Source of the DNA: Auanema rhodensis | Taxonomy: Eukaryota; Nematoda; Chromadorea; Rhabditida; Rhabditidae | DNA: 64,000 nt | Direction: 5' to 3' | Assembly (NCBI GenBank): GCA_964057225.1 | Contig: OZ059894.1 | Span: 18,320,476-18,384,475 of the forward strand | Shown: positions 1-13,044 of the stretch, one piece after another | How positions within the stretch are numbered: the first letter of the stretch is position 1 | Layout: each line of letters opens with the position of its first letter | Notes under the pieces: generated by a model | What the model saw: only the letters and a program-made list of their open reading frames with translations | Told to the model about the DNA's origin: nothing | Databases searched by the model: none | Program-made: the position numbers and the translations under genes

Positions 1-35
1 TTAGCACAAATTAAAGTTCACGTAAATTTCAAAGT

Positions 36-48
36 CATGGTTACCATG
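36..48. other. Dyad in satellite A: CATGGT-T-ACCATG
   Basis: A perfect palindrome with 6-bp arms around one central T, inside the conserved block. It is present in almost every unit. The ACCTTG variants of domain 2 break the right arm, and a few units (for example near 20,930, AAGGTTACC) break the left arm. Confidence 0.8.
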
Positions 49-82
49 CACCAGTATAAATGAAAATTTGTTTTTGGACTAA

Positions 83-92
83 TATGGCCATA
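83..92. other. Dyad in satellite A: TATGGCCATA
   Basis: A 10-bp perfect palindrome in units of the GGCCATAGG class. The GGCCATGGG class keeps the inner 8 bp. The GGACATG, GGAAATG and GGTAATG classes destroy it, so it is polymorphic across the array. Confidence 0.7.
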
Positions 93-151
93 GGGAATCT
101 AATTATGAAAACCGCATCTCTTTATCTTTCACGGAAAGAGAGTTACATATC

Positions 152-172
152 ATGTGCACATCACGTGTACAT
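152..172. other. Compound dyad of satellite A around CACGTG
   Basis: A 21-bp region with arms ATGTGCAC and GTGTACAT (one mismatch) around ATCAC. It contains three smaller perfect palindromes: ATGTGCACAT, CACGTG and TGTACA. Common variants change the centre to CACCTG or CACTTG, or the left part to GTGCCC, GTGTAC or GTGTAA. It lies just before the conserved block of the next unit. Confidence 0.75.
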
Positions 173-351
173 TTAATCAGCATAAATTAAAGTTCACGTA
201 AATTTCAAAGTCATGGTTACCATGCACCAGTATCAATAAAAATTTGTTTTTGGACTAATATGGCCATGGGGAATCTAATTTTGAAAACCGCATCTCTTTA
301 TCTTTTACGGAGAGCGAGTTGCATACCATGTGCACATCACGTGTACATTTA

Positions 352-404
352 ATTAGCATAAATTAAAGTTCACGTAAATTTCAAAGTCATGGTTACCATG
401 CACC
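352..404 (+). repeat. Conserved block of satellite A (example unit)
   Basis: This stretch, from ATTAGCATAAATTAAAG through GTCATGGTTACCATG to CACC, is nearly the same in every unit. Only a few recurrent changes occur in it: CACGTAATTTTC, CACGTAATCTTC, CACTTAAATTTC, AGTTTACG, ACCTTGCACC and ATGCGCC, plus rare singletons. The remaining ~125 bp holds most of the variants that separate unit classes. Uneven conservation of this kind is seen in satellites whose conserved part binds a protein, but gene conversion could also produce it. No protein can be named from the sequence. Confidence 0.7.
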
Positions 405-1242
405 AATATCAATAAAAATTTGTTTTTGGACTAATATGGCCATGGGGAATCTAATTTTGAAAACCGCATCTCTTTATCTTTTACGGAAAGCGAGTTGCAT
501 ACCATGTGCACATCACGTGTACATTTGATTAGCATAAATTAAAGTTCACATAAATTTCAAAGTCATGGTTACCATGCACCAATATCAATAAAAATTTGTT
601 TTAAGACTAATATGGACATGGGGAATCTAATTTTGAAAACCGCATCTCTTTATCTTTTACGGAAAGCGAGTTGCATACCATGTGCACATCACCTGTACAT
701 TTGATTAGCATAAATTAAAATTCACGTAAATTTCAAAGTCATGGTTATCATGCACCAATATCAATAAAAATTTGTTTTAAGACTAATATGGACATGGGGA
801 ATCTAATTTTGAAAACCGCATCTCTTTATCTTTCACGTGAAGCGAGTTACATACCATGTGCACATCACGTGTACATTTAATTAGCATAAATTAAAGTTCA
901 CGTAAATTTCAAAGTCATGGTTACCATGCACCAATATCAATAAAAATTTGTTTTTAGTCTAATATGGCCATGCGGAATGTAATTATAAAAACCGCATCTC
1001 TTTATCTTTCACGGAGAGCGAGTTACATACCATGTGCACATCACGTGTACATTTAATTAGCATGAATTAAAGTTCACGTAAATTTCAAAGTCATGGTTAC
1101 CATGCACCAGTATCAATGAAAATTTGTTTTTGGACTAATATGGCCATAGGGAATCTAATTTTCAAAACCCCATCTTTTTATCTATTACGGAAAGCGAGTT
1201 ACATACCATGTGCCCATCACGTGTACATTTAATTAGCATAAA

Positions 1243-1408
1243 TTAAAGTTCACGTAAATTTCAAAGTCATGGTTACCATGCACCAGTATCAATGAAAATT
1301 TATTTTTGGACTATTATGGCCATAGGGAATCTAATTTTGAAAACGGCATCTCTTCATCTTTGAGTTACATACCATGTGTACATCACGTGTACATTTAATT
1401 AGCATAAA
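1243..1408 (+). repeat. 166-bp satellite A unit with a 10-bp deletion (first of 13)
   Basis: CACGGAAAGC is missing between ATCTTT and GAGTTACAT. The diagnostic TTTGAGTTAC starts at 1359, 7861, 9963, 15761, 19975, 22945, 25575, 32253, 36291, 40681, 44367, 44885 and 48043. All thirteen also share AAACGGCATCTCTTCATC, so they descend from one event. Distances between successive members are whole multiples of 176 less 10 bp (and less a further 12 bp across the two irregular units), which confirms the count. The deletion removes most of the CENP-B-like motif, and ten bases is about one helical turn. Confidence 0.93.
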
Positions 1409-1524
1409 TTAAAGTTCACGTAAATTTCAAAGTCATGGTTACCATGCACCAGTATCAATGAAAATTTGTTTTTAGACTAATATGGACATGGGGAATCTAA
1501 TTTTGAAAACCGCATCTCTTTATC

Positions 1525-1541
1525 TTTCACGGGAAGCGAGT
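1525..1541 (+). other. CENP-B-box-like motif in satellite A (example)
   Basis: TTTCACGGGAAGCGAGT compared with the known 17-bp CENP-B box YTTCGTTGGAARCGGGA matches at 12 of 17 positions, and at 7 of the 9 usually essential ones (TTC, the central A, CG and the penultimate G; the first G and one G of CGGG differ). The same place reads TTTCACGGAAAGCGAG, TTTTACGGAAAGCGAG, CACGTGAAG or CACGGAGAG in other classes. The motif is imperfect, so a CENP-B-type protein binding here is a hypothesis only; chance resemblance in a 176-bp unit is quite possible. Confidence 0.3.
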
Positions 1542-1662
1542 TACATACCATGTGCACATCACGTGTACATTTAATTAGCATAAATTAAAGTTCACGTAAT
1601 TTTCAAAGTCATGGTTACCATGCACCAATATCGATAAAAATTTGTTTTTAGACTAATATGGA

Positions 1663-3246
1663 CATGGGGAATCTAATTTTGAAAACCGAATCTCTTTATC
1701 TTTTACGGAAATCGAGTTGCATACCATGTGCACATCACCTGTACATTTGATTAGCATAAATTAAAGTTCACGTAAATTTCAAAGTCATGGTTACCATGCA
1801 CCAATATCAATTAAAATTTGTTTTTAGTCTAATATGGACATGGGGAATCTAATTGTGAAAACCGCATCTCTTTATCTTTCACGGAAATCGAGTTGCATAC
1901 CATGTGCACATCACCTGTACATTTGATTAGCATAAATTAAAGTTCACGTAAATTTCAAAGTCATGGTTACCATGCACCAATATCAATTAAAATTTGTTTT
2001 TAGTCTAATATGGCCATGCGGAATGTAATTATAAAAACCGCATCTCTTTATCTTTCACGGAGAGCGAGTTACATACCATGTGCACATCACTTGTACATTT
2101 AATTAGCATAAATTAAAGTTCACGTAAATTTCAAAGTCATGGTTACCATGCACCAGTATCAATGAAAATTTGTTTTTGGACTAATATGGCCATAGGGAAT
2201 CTAATTTTCAAAACCCCATCTTTTTATCTATTACGGAAAGCGAGTTACATACCATGTGCCCATCACGTGTACATTTAATTAGCATAAATTAAAGTTCACG
2301 TAAATTTCAAAGTCATGGTTACCATGCACCAGTATCAATGAAAATTTGTTTTTAGACTAATATGGACATGGGGAATCTAATTTTGAAAACCGCATCTCTT
2401 TATCTTTCACGGGAAGCGAGTTACATACCATGTGCACATCACGTGTACATTTAATTAGCATAAATTAAAGTTCACGTAATTTTCAAAGTCATGGTTACCA
2501 TGCACCAATATCGATAAAAATTTGTTTTTAGACTAATATGGACATGGGGAATCTAATTTTGAAAACCGCATCTCTTTATCTTTTACGGAAATCGAGTTGC
2601 ATACCATGTGCACATCACCTGTACATTTGATTAGCATAAATTAAAGTTCACGTAAATTTCAAAGTCATGGTTACCATGCACCAGTATCAATGAAAATTTG
2701 TTTTTAGACTAATATGGACATGGGGAATCTAATTTTGAAAACCGCATCTCTTTATCTTTCACGGAAAGCGAGTTACATACCATGTGCCCATCACGTGTAC
2801 ATTTAATTAGCATAAATTAAAGTTCACGTAAATTTCAAAGTCATGGTTACCATGCACCAATATCGATAAAAATTTGTTTTTAGACTAATATGGACATGGG
2901 GAATCTAATTTTGAAAACCGCATCTCTTTATCTTTTACGGAAATCGAGTTGCATTCCATGTGCACATCACCTGTACATTTGATTAGCATAAATTAAAGTT
3001 CACGTAAATTTCAAAGTCATGGTTACCATGCACCAATATCAATTAAAATTTGTTTTTAGTCTAATATGGCCATGCGGAATGTAATTATAAAAACCGCATC
3101 TCTTTATCTTTCACGGAGAGCGAGTTACATACCATGTGCACATCACTTGTACATTTAATTAGCATAAATTAAAGTTCACGTAAATTTCAAAGTCATGGTT
3201 ACCATGCACCAGTATCAATGAAAATTTGTTTTTAGACTAATATGGC
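1663..3246 (+). repeat. 9-unit block of satellite A, copy 1 (1,584 bp)
   Basis: Nine units repeated directly in tandem as 3,247-4,830. Shared private marks include ACCGAATCTC (1687 and 3271), CTAATTGTG (1851 and 3435), GTTGCATTCC and CATCACTTGTAC. I saw no difference between the copies by eye. Outside the block the offset fails: GGACATG against GGCCATG upstream, and CCGAATC against CCGCATC downstream. Confidence 0.85.
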
Positions 3247-4830
3247 CATGGGGAATCTAATTTTGAAAACCGAATCTCTTTATCTTTTACGGAAATCGAG
3301 TTGCATACCATGTGCACATCACCTGTACATTTGATTAGCATAAATTAAAGTTCACGTAAATTTCAAAGTCATGGTTACCATGCACCAATATCAATTAAAA
3401 TTTGTTTTTAGTCTAATATGGACATGGGGAATCTAATTGTGAAAACCGCATCTCTTTATCTTTCACGGAAATCGAGTTGCATACCATGTGCACATCACCT
3501 GTACATTTGATTAGCATAAATTAAAGTTCACGTAAATTTCAAAGTCATGGTTACCATGCACCAATATCAATTAAAATTTGTTTTTAGTCTAATATGGCCA
3601 TGCGGAATGTAATTATAAAAACCGCATCTCTTTATCTTTCACGGAGAGCGAGTTACATACCATGTGCACATCACTTGTACATTTAATTAGCATAAATTAA
3701 AGTTCACGTAAATTTCAAAGTCATGGTTACCATGCACCAGTATCAATGAAAATTTGTTTTTGGACTAATATGGCCATAGGGAATCTAATTTTCAAAACCC
3801 CATCTTTTTATCTATTACGGAAAGCGAGTTACATACCATGTGCCCATCACGTGTACATTTAATTAGCATAAATTAAAGTTCACGTAAATTTCAAAGTCAT
3901 GGTTACCATGCACCAGTATCAATGAAAATTTGTTTTTAGACTAATATGGACATGGGGAATCTAATTTTGAAAACCGCATCTCTTTATCTTTCACGGGAAG
4001 CGAGTTACATACCATGTGCACATCACGTGTACATTTAATTAGCATAAATTAAAGTTCACGTAATTTTCAAAGTCATGGTTACCATGCACCAATATCGATA
4101 AAAATTTGTTTTTAGACTAATATGGACATGGGGAATCTAATTTTGAAAACCGCATCTCTTTATCTTTTACGGAAATCGAGTTGCATACCATGTGCACATC
4201 ACCTGTACATTTGATTAGCATAAATTAAAGTTCACGTAAATTTCAAAGTCATGGTTACCATGCACCAGTATCAATGAAAATTTGTTTTTAGACTAATATG
4301 GACATGGGGAATCTAATTTTGAAAACCGCATCTCTTTATCTTTCACGGAAAGCGAGTTACATACCATGTGCCCATCACGTGTACATTTAATTAGCATAAA
4401 TTAAAGTTCACGTAAATTTCAAAGTCATGGTTACCATGCACCAATATCGATAAAAATTTGTTTTTAGACTAATATGGACATGGGGAATCTAATTTTGAAA
4501 ACCGCATCTCTTTATCTTTTACGGAAATCGAGTTGCATTCCATGTGCACATCACCTGTACATTTGATTAGCATAAATTAAAGTTCACGTAAATTTCAAAG
4601 TCATGGTTACCATGCACCAATATCAATTAAAATTTGTTTTTAGTCTAATATGGCCATGCGGAATGTAATTATAAAAACCGCATCTCTTTATCTTTCACGG
4701 AGAGCGAGTTACATACCATGTGCACATCACTTGTACATTTAATTAGCATAAATTAAAGTTCACGTAAATTTCAAAGTCATGGTTACCATGCACCAGTATC
4801 AATGAAAATTTGTTTTTAGACTAATATGGC
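3247..4830 (+). repeat. 9-unit block of satellite A, copy 2
   Basis: This is the adjacent copy of 1,663-3,246, in the same order and orientation. It arose by tandem duplication of exactly nine units, as unequal exchange would produce. Confidence 0.85.
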
Positions 4831-6062
4831 CATGGGGAATCTAATTTTGAAAACCGCATCTCTTTATCTTTTACGGAAAGCGAGTTACATATCATGTGCA
4901 CATCACGTGTACATTTAATTAGCATAAATTAAAGTTCACGTAAATTTCAAAGTCATGGTTACCATGCGCCTATATCAATAAAAATTTGTTTTTGGACTAA
5001 TATGGCCATGGGGAATCTAATTTTGAAAACCGCATCTCTTTATCTTTCACGGGAAGCGAGTTACATACCATGTGCACATCACGTGTACATTTAATTAGCA
5101 TAAATTAAAGTTCACGTAATTTTCAAAGTCATGGTTACCATGCACCAATATCGATAAAAATTTGTTTTTAGACTAATATGGACATGGGGAATCTAATTTT
5201 GAAAACCGCATCTCTTTATCTTTTACGGAAATCGAGTTGCATACCATGTGCACATCACCTGTACATTTGATTAGCATAAATTAAAGTTCACGTAAATTTC
5301 AAAGTCATGGTTACCATGCACCAGTATCAATGAAAATTTGTTTTTAGACTAATATGGACATGGGGAATCTAATTTTGAAAACCGCATCTCTTTATCTTTC
5401 ACGGAAAGCGAGTTACATACCATGTGCCCATCACGTGTACATTTAATTAGCATAAATTAAAGTTCACGTAAATTTCAAAGTCATGGTTACCATGCACCAG
5501 TATCAATGAAAATTTGTTTTTAGACTAATATGGACATGGGGAATCTAATTTTGAAAACCGCATCTCTTTATCTTTCACGGGAAGCGAGTTACATACCATG
5601 TGCACATCACGTGTACATTTAATTAGCATAAATTAAAGTTCACGTAATTTTCAAAGTCATGGTTACCATGCACCAATATCGATAAAAATTTGTTTTTAGA
5701 CTAATATGGACATGGGGAATCTAATTTTGAAAACCGCATCTCTTTATCTTTTACGGAAATCGAGTTGCATTCCATGTGCACATCACCTGTACATTTGATT
5801 AGCATAAATTAAAGTTCACGTAAATTTCAAAGTCATGGTTACCATGCACCAATATCAATTAAAATTTGTTTTTAGACTAATATGGACATGGGGAATCTAA
5901 TTTTGAAAACCGCATCTCTTTATCTTTCACGGAAAGCGAGTTACATACCATGTGCCCATCACGTGTACATTTAATTAGCATAAATTAAAGTTCACGTAAA
6001 TTTCAAAGTCATGGTTACCATGCACCAGTATCAATGAAAATTTGTTTTTAGACTAATATGGG

Positions 6063-7713
6063 CATGGGGAATCTAATTTTGAAAACCGCATCTCTTTATC
6101 TTTCACGGGAAGCGAGTTACATACCATGTGCACATCACGTGTACATTTAATTAGCATAAATTAAAGTTCACGTAATTTTCAAAGTCATGGTTACCATGCA
6201 CCAATATCGATAAAAATTTGTTTTTAGACTAATATGGACATGGGGAATCTAATTTTGAAAACCGCATCTCTTTATCTTTTACGGAAAGCGAGTTGCATAC
6301 CATGTGCACATCACGTGTACATTTGATTAGCATAAATTAAAGTTCACGTAAATTTCAAAGTCATGGTTACCATGCACCAATATCAATAAAAATTTGTTTT
6401 AAGACTAATATGGACATGGGGAATCTAATTTTGAAAACCGCATCTCTTTATCTTTCACGTGAAGCGAGTTACATACCATGTGCACATCACGTGTACATTT
6501 AATTAGCATAAATTAAAGTTCACGTAAATTTCAAAGTCATGGTTACCATGCACCAATATCAATAAAAATTTGTTTTTAGTCTAATATGGCCATGCGGAAT
6601 GTAATTATAAAAACCGCATCTCTTTATCTTTCACGGAGAGCGAGTTACATACCATGTGCACATCACGTGTACATTTAATTAGCATGAATTAAAGTTCACG
6701 TAAATTTCAAAGTCATGGTTACCATGCACCAGTATCAATGAAAATTTGTTTTTGGACTAATATGGCCATAGGGAATCTAATTTTCAAAACCCCATCTTTT
6801 TATCTATTACGGAAAGCGAGTTACATACCATGTGCACATCACTTGTACATTTAATTAGCATAAATTAAAGTTCACGTAAATTTCAAAGTCATGGTTACCA
6901 TGCACCAGTATCAATGAAAATTTGTTTTTAGACTAATATGGCCATGGGGAATCTAATTTTGAAAACCGCATCTCTTTATCTTTCACGGGAAGCGAGTTAC
7001 ATACCATGTGCACATCACGTGTACATTTAATTAGCATAAATTAAAGTTCACGTAATTTTCAAAGTCATGGTTACCATGCACCAATATCGATAAAAATTTG
7101 TTTTTAGACTAATATGGACATGGGGAATCTAATTTTGAAAACCGCATCTCTTTATCTTTTACGGAAAGCGAGTTGCATACCATGTGCACATCACGTGTAC
7201 ATTTGATTAGCATAAATTAAAGTTCACGTAAATTTCAAAGTCATGGTTACCATGCACCAATATCAATAAAAATTTGTTTTAAGACTAATATGGACATGGG
7301 GAATCTAATTTTGAAAACCGCATCTCTTTATCTTTCACGTGAAGCGAGTTACATACCATGTGCACATCACGTGTACATTTAATTAGCATAAATTAAAGTT
7401 CACGTAAATTTCAAAGTCATGGTTACCATGCACCAATATCAATAAAAATTTGTTTTTAGTCTAATATGGCCATGCGGAATGTAATTATAAAAACCGCATC
7501 TCTTTATCTTTCACGGAGAGCGAGTTACATACCATGTGCACATCACGTGTACATTTAATTAGCATGAATTAAAGTTCACGTAAATTTCAAAGTCATGGTT
7601 ACCATGCACCAGTATCAATGAAAATTTGTTTTTGGACTAATATGGCCATAGGGAATCTAATTTTCAAAACCCCATCTTTTTATCTATTACGGAAAGCGAG
7701 TTACATACCATGT
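6063..7713 (+). repeat. 880-bp (5-unit) tandem duplication
   Basis: The stretch from about 6,063 to 6,833 recurs at 6,943-7,713. Marks shared at the 880-bp offset include CACGTGAAG (6456 and 7336), the GCCATGCGG unit, and the CAAAACCCCATC unit that follows it. Identity ends where GTGCACATCACTTG (copy 1) meets GTGCCCATCACGTG (copy 2). Confidence 0.8.
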
Positions 7714-10052
7714 GCCCATCACGTGTACATTTAATTAGCATAAATTAAAGTTCACGTAAATTTCAAAGTCATGGTTACCATGCACCAGTATCAATGAAAA
7801 TTTGTTTTTGGACTATTATGGCCATAGGGAATCTAATTTTGAAAACGGCATCTCTTCATCTTTGAGTTACATACCATGTGTACATCACGTGTACATTTAA
7901 TTAGCATAAATTAAAGTTCACGTAAATTTCAAAGTCATGGTTACCATGCACCAATATCGATAAAAATTTGTTTTTAGACTAATATGGACATGGGGAATCT
8001 AATTTTGAAAACCGCATCTCTTTATCTTTCACGGGAAGCGAGTTACATACCATGTGCACATCACGTGTACATTTAATTAGCATAAATTAAAGTTCACGTA
8101 ATTTTCAAAGTCATGGTTACCATGCACCAATATCGATAAAAATTTGTTTTTAGACTAATATGGACATGGGGAATCTAATTTTGAAAACCGCATCTCTTTA
8201 TCTTTTACGGAAATCGAGTTGCATACCATGTGCACATCACCTGTACATTTGATTAGCATAAATTAAAGTTCACGTAAATTTCAAAGTCATGGTTACCATG
8301 CACCAGTATCAATGAAAATTTGTTTTTAGACTAATATGGACATGGGGAATCTAATTTTGAAAACCGCATCTCTTTATCTTTCACGGAAAGCGAGTTACAT
8401 ACCATGTGCCCATCACGTGTACATTTAATTAGCATAAATTAAAGTTCACGTAAATTTCAAAGTCATGGTTACCATGCACCAGTATCAATGAAAATTTGTT
8501 TTTAGACTAATATGGACATGGGGAATCTAATTTTGAAAACCGCATCTCTTTATCTTTCACGGGAAGCGAGTTACATACCATGTGCACATCACGTGTACAT
8601 TTAATTAGCATAAATTAAAGTTCACGTAATTTTCAAAGTCATGGTTACCATGCACCAATATCGATAAAAATTTGTTTTTAGACTAATATGGACATGGGGA
8701 ATCTAATTTTGAAAACCGCATCTCTTTATCTTTTACGGAAATCGAGTTGCATTCCATGTGCACATCACCTGTACATTTGATTAGCATAAATTAAAGTTCA
8801 CGTAAATTTCAAAGTCATGGTTACCATGCACCAATATCAATTAAAATTTGTTTTTAGTCTAATATGGCCATGCGGAATGTAATTATAAAAACCGCATCTC
8901 TTTATCTTTCACGGAGAGCGAGTTACATACCATGTGCACATCACTTGTACATTTAATTAGCATAAATTAAAGTTCACGTAAATTTCAAAGTCATGGTTAC
9001 CATGCACCAGTATCAATGAAAATTTGTTTTTAGACTAATATGGCCATGGGGAATCTAATTTTGAAAACCGCATCTCTTTATCTGTTACGGAAAGCGAGTT
9101 ACATATCATGTGCACATCACGTGTACATTTAATTAGCATAAATTAAAGTTCACGTAAATTTCAAAGTCATGGTTACCATGCGCCTATATCAATAAAAATT
9201 TGTTTTTGGACTAATATGGCCATGGGGAATCTAATTTTGAAAACCGCATCTCTTTATCTTTTACGGAAAGCGAGTTACATACCATGTGTAAATCACGTGT
9301 ACATTTAATTAGCATAAATTAAAGTTCACGTAAATTTCAAAGTCATGGTTACCATGCACCAGTATAAATGAAAATTTGTTTTTGGACTAATATGGCCATA
9401 GGGAATCTAATTATGAAAACCGCATCTCTTTATCTTTCACGGAGAGCGAGTTACATACCATGTGCACATCACGTGTACATTTAATTAGCATAAATTAAAG
9501 TTCACGTAAATTTCAAAGTCATGGTTACCATGCACCAATATCAATAAAAATTTGTTTTTAGTCTAATATGGCCATGCGGAATGTAATTATAAAAACCGCA
9601 TCTCTTTATCTTTCACGGAGAGCGAGTTACATACCATGTGCACATCACGTGTACATTTAATTAGCATGAATTAAAGTTCACGTAAATTTCAAAGTCATGG
9701 TTACCATGCACCAGTATCAATGAAAATTTGTTTTTGGACTAATATGGCCATAGGGAATCTAATTTTCAAAACCCCATCTTTTTATCTATTACGGAAAGCG
9801 AGTTACATACCATGTGCCCATCACGTGTACATTTAATTAGCATAAATTAAAGTTCACGTAAATTTCAAAGTCATGGTTACCATGCACCAGTATCAATGAA
9901 AATTTGTTTTTGGACTATTATGGCCATAGGGAATCTAATTTTGAAAACGGCATCTCTTCATCTTTGAGTTACATACCATGTGTACATCACGTGTACATTT
10001 AATTAGAATAAATTAAAGTTCACGTAAATTTCAAAGTCATGGTTACCATGCC

Positions 10053-12162
10053 CCAGTATCAATGAAAATTTGTTTTTAGACTAATATGGACATGGGGAAT
10101 CTAATTTTGAAAACCGCATCTCTTTATCTTTCACGGGAAGCGAGTTACATACCATGTGCACATCACGTGTACATTTAATTAGCATAAATTAAAGTTCACG
10201 TAATTTTCAAAGTCATGGTTACCATGCACCAATATCGATAAAAATTTGTTTTTAGACTAATATGGACATGGGGAATCTAATTTTGAAAACCGCATCTCTT
10301 TATCTTTTACGGAAATCGAGTTGCATACCATGTGCACATCACCTGTACATTTGATTAGCATAAATTAAAGTTCACGTAAATTTCAAAGTCATGGTTACCA
10401 TGCACCAATATCAATTAAAATTTGTTTTTAGTCTAATATGGACATGGGGAATCTAATTGTGAAAACCGCATCTCTTTATCTTTCACGGAAATCGAGTTGC
10501 ATACCATGTGCACATCACCTGTACATTTGATTAGCATAAATTAAAGTTCACGTAAATTTCAAAGTCATGGTTACCATGCACCAATATCAATTAAAATTTG
10601 TTTTTAGTCTAATATGGCCATGCGGAATGTAATTATAAAAACCGCATCTCTTTATCTTTCACGGAGAGCGAGTTACATACCATGTGCACATCACTTGTAC
10701 ATTTAATTAGCATAAATTAAAGTTCACGTAAATTTCAAAGTCATGGTTACCATGCACCAGTATCAATGAAAATTTGTTTTTGGACTAATATGGCCATAGG
10801 GAATCTAATTTTCAAAACCCCATCTTTTTATCTATTACGGAAAGCGAGTTACATACCATGTGCCCATCACGTGTACATTTAATTAGCATAAATTAAAGTT
10901 CACGTAAATTTCAAAGTCATGGTTACCATGCACCAGTATCAATGAAAATTTGTTTTTAGACTAATATGGACATGGGGAATCTAATTTTGAAAACCGCATC
11001 TCTTTATCTTTCACGGGAAGCGAGTTACATACCATGTGCACATCACGTGTACATTTAATTAGCATAAATTAAAGTTCACGTAATTTTCAAAGTCATGGTT
11101 ACCATGCACCAATATCGATAAAAATTTGTTTTTAGACTAATATGGACATGGGGAATCTAATTTTGAAAACCGCATCTCTTTATCTTTTACGGAAATCGAG
11201 TTGCATACCATGTGCACATCACCTGTACATTTGATTAGCATAAATTAAAGTTCACGTAAATTTCAAAATCATGGTTACCATGCACCAGTATCAATGAAAA
11301 TTTGTTTTTAGACTAATATGGACATGGGGAATCTAATTTTGAAAACCGCATCTCTTTATCTTTCACGGAAAGCGAGTTACATACCATGTGCCCATCACGT
11401 GTACATTTAATTAGCATAAATTAAAGTTCACGTAAATTTCAAAGTCATGGTTACCATGCACCAGTATCAATGAAAATTTGTTTTTAGACTAATATGGACA
11501 TGGGGAATCTAATTTTGAAAACCGCATCTCTTTATCTTTCACGGGAAGCGAGTTACATACCATGTGCACATCACGTGTACATTTAATTAGCATAAATTAA
11601 AGTTCACGTAATTTTCAAAGTCATGGTTACCATGCACCAATATCGATAAAAATTTGTTTTTAGACTAATATGGACATGGGGAATCTAATTTTGAAAACCG
11701 CATCTCTTTATCTTTTACGGAAATCGAGTTGCATTCCATGTGCACATCACCTGTACATTTGATTAGCATAAATTAAAGTTCACGTAAATTTCAAAGTCAT
11801 GGTTACCATGCACCAATATCAATTAAAATTTGTTTTTAGTCTAATATGGCCATGCGGAATGTAATTATAAAAACCGCATCTCTTTATCTTTCACGGAGAG
11901 CGAGTTACATACCATGTGCACATCACTTGTACATTTAATTAGCATAAATTAAAGTTCACGTAAATTTCAAAGTCATGGTTACCATGCACCAGTATCAATG
12001 AAAATTTGTTTTTAGACTAATATGGCCATGGGGAATCTAGTTTTGAAAACCGCATCTCTTTATCTTTTACGGAAAGCGAGTTACATATCATGTGCACATC
12101 ACGTGTACATTTAATTAGCATAAATTAAAGTTCACGTAAATTTCAAAGTCATGGTTACCATG
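10053..12162 (+). repeat. 12-unit block of satellite A, copy 1
   Basis: About 2.1 kb repeated at 13,045-15,154, at an offset of 2,992 bp (17 units). Private marks shared by both copies are CAAAATCATGG (AAAATC at 11,265 and 14,257) and CTAGTTTTG (12,037 and 15,029). One difference seen is GGAAAGCGAG near 10,840 against GGTAAGCGAG near 13,832. Five other units separate the copies. A third, more divergent relative starts near 15,860; its CTAATTGTG mark at 16,253 lies 2,806 bp on, which is sixteen units with one 166-bp unit among them. Confidence 0.82.
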
Positions 12163-13044
12163 CGCCTATATCAATAAAAATTTGTTTTTGGACTAATATG
12201 GCCATGGGGAATCTAATTTTGAAAACCGCATCTCTTTATCTTTTACGGAAAGCGAGTTGCATACCATGTGCACATCACGTGTACATTTGATTAGCATAAA
12301 TTAAAGTTCACGTAAATTTCAAAGTCATGGTTACCATGCACCAATATCAATAAAAATTTGTTTTAAGACTAATATGGACATGGGGAATCTAATTTTGAAA
12401 ACCGCATCTCTTTATCTTTTACGGAAAGCGAGTTGCATACCATGTGCACATCACGTGTACATTTAATTAGCATAAATTAAAGTTCACGTAAATTTCAAAG
12501 TCATGGTTACCATGCACCAATATCAATAAAAATTTGTTTTTAGTCTAATATGGCCATGCGGAATGTAATTATAAAAACCGCATCTCTTTATCTTTCACGG
12601 AGAGCGAGTTACATACCATGTGCACATCACGTGTACATTTAATTAGCATAAATTAAAGTTCACGTAAATTTCAAAGTCATGGTTACCATGCACCAGTATC
12701 AATGAAAATTTGTTTTTGGACTAATATGGCCATAGGGAATCTAATTTTCAAAACCCCATCTTTTTATCTATTACGGGAAGCGAGTTACATACCATGTGCC
12801 CATCACGTGTACATTTAATTAGCATAAATTAAAGTTCACGTAAATTTCAAAGTCATGGTTACCATGCACCAGTATCAATGAAAATTTGTTTTTAGACTAA
12901 TATGGACATGGGGAATCTAATTTTGAAAACCGCATCTCTTTATCTTTCACGGGAAGCGAGTTACATACCATGTGCACATCACGTGTACATTTAATTAGCA
13001 TAAATTAAAGTTCACGTAAATTTCAAAGTCATGGTTACCATGCA

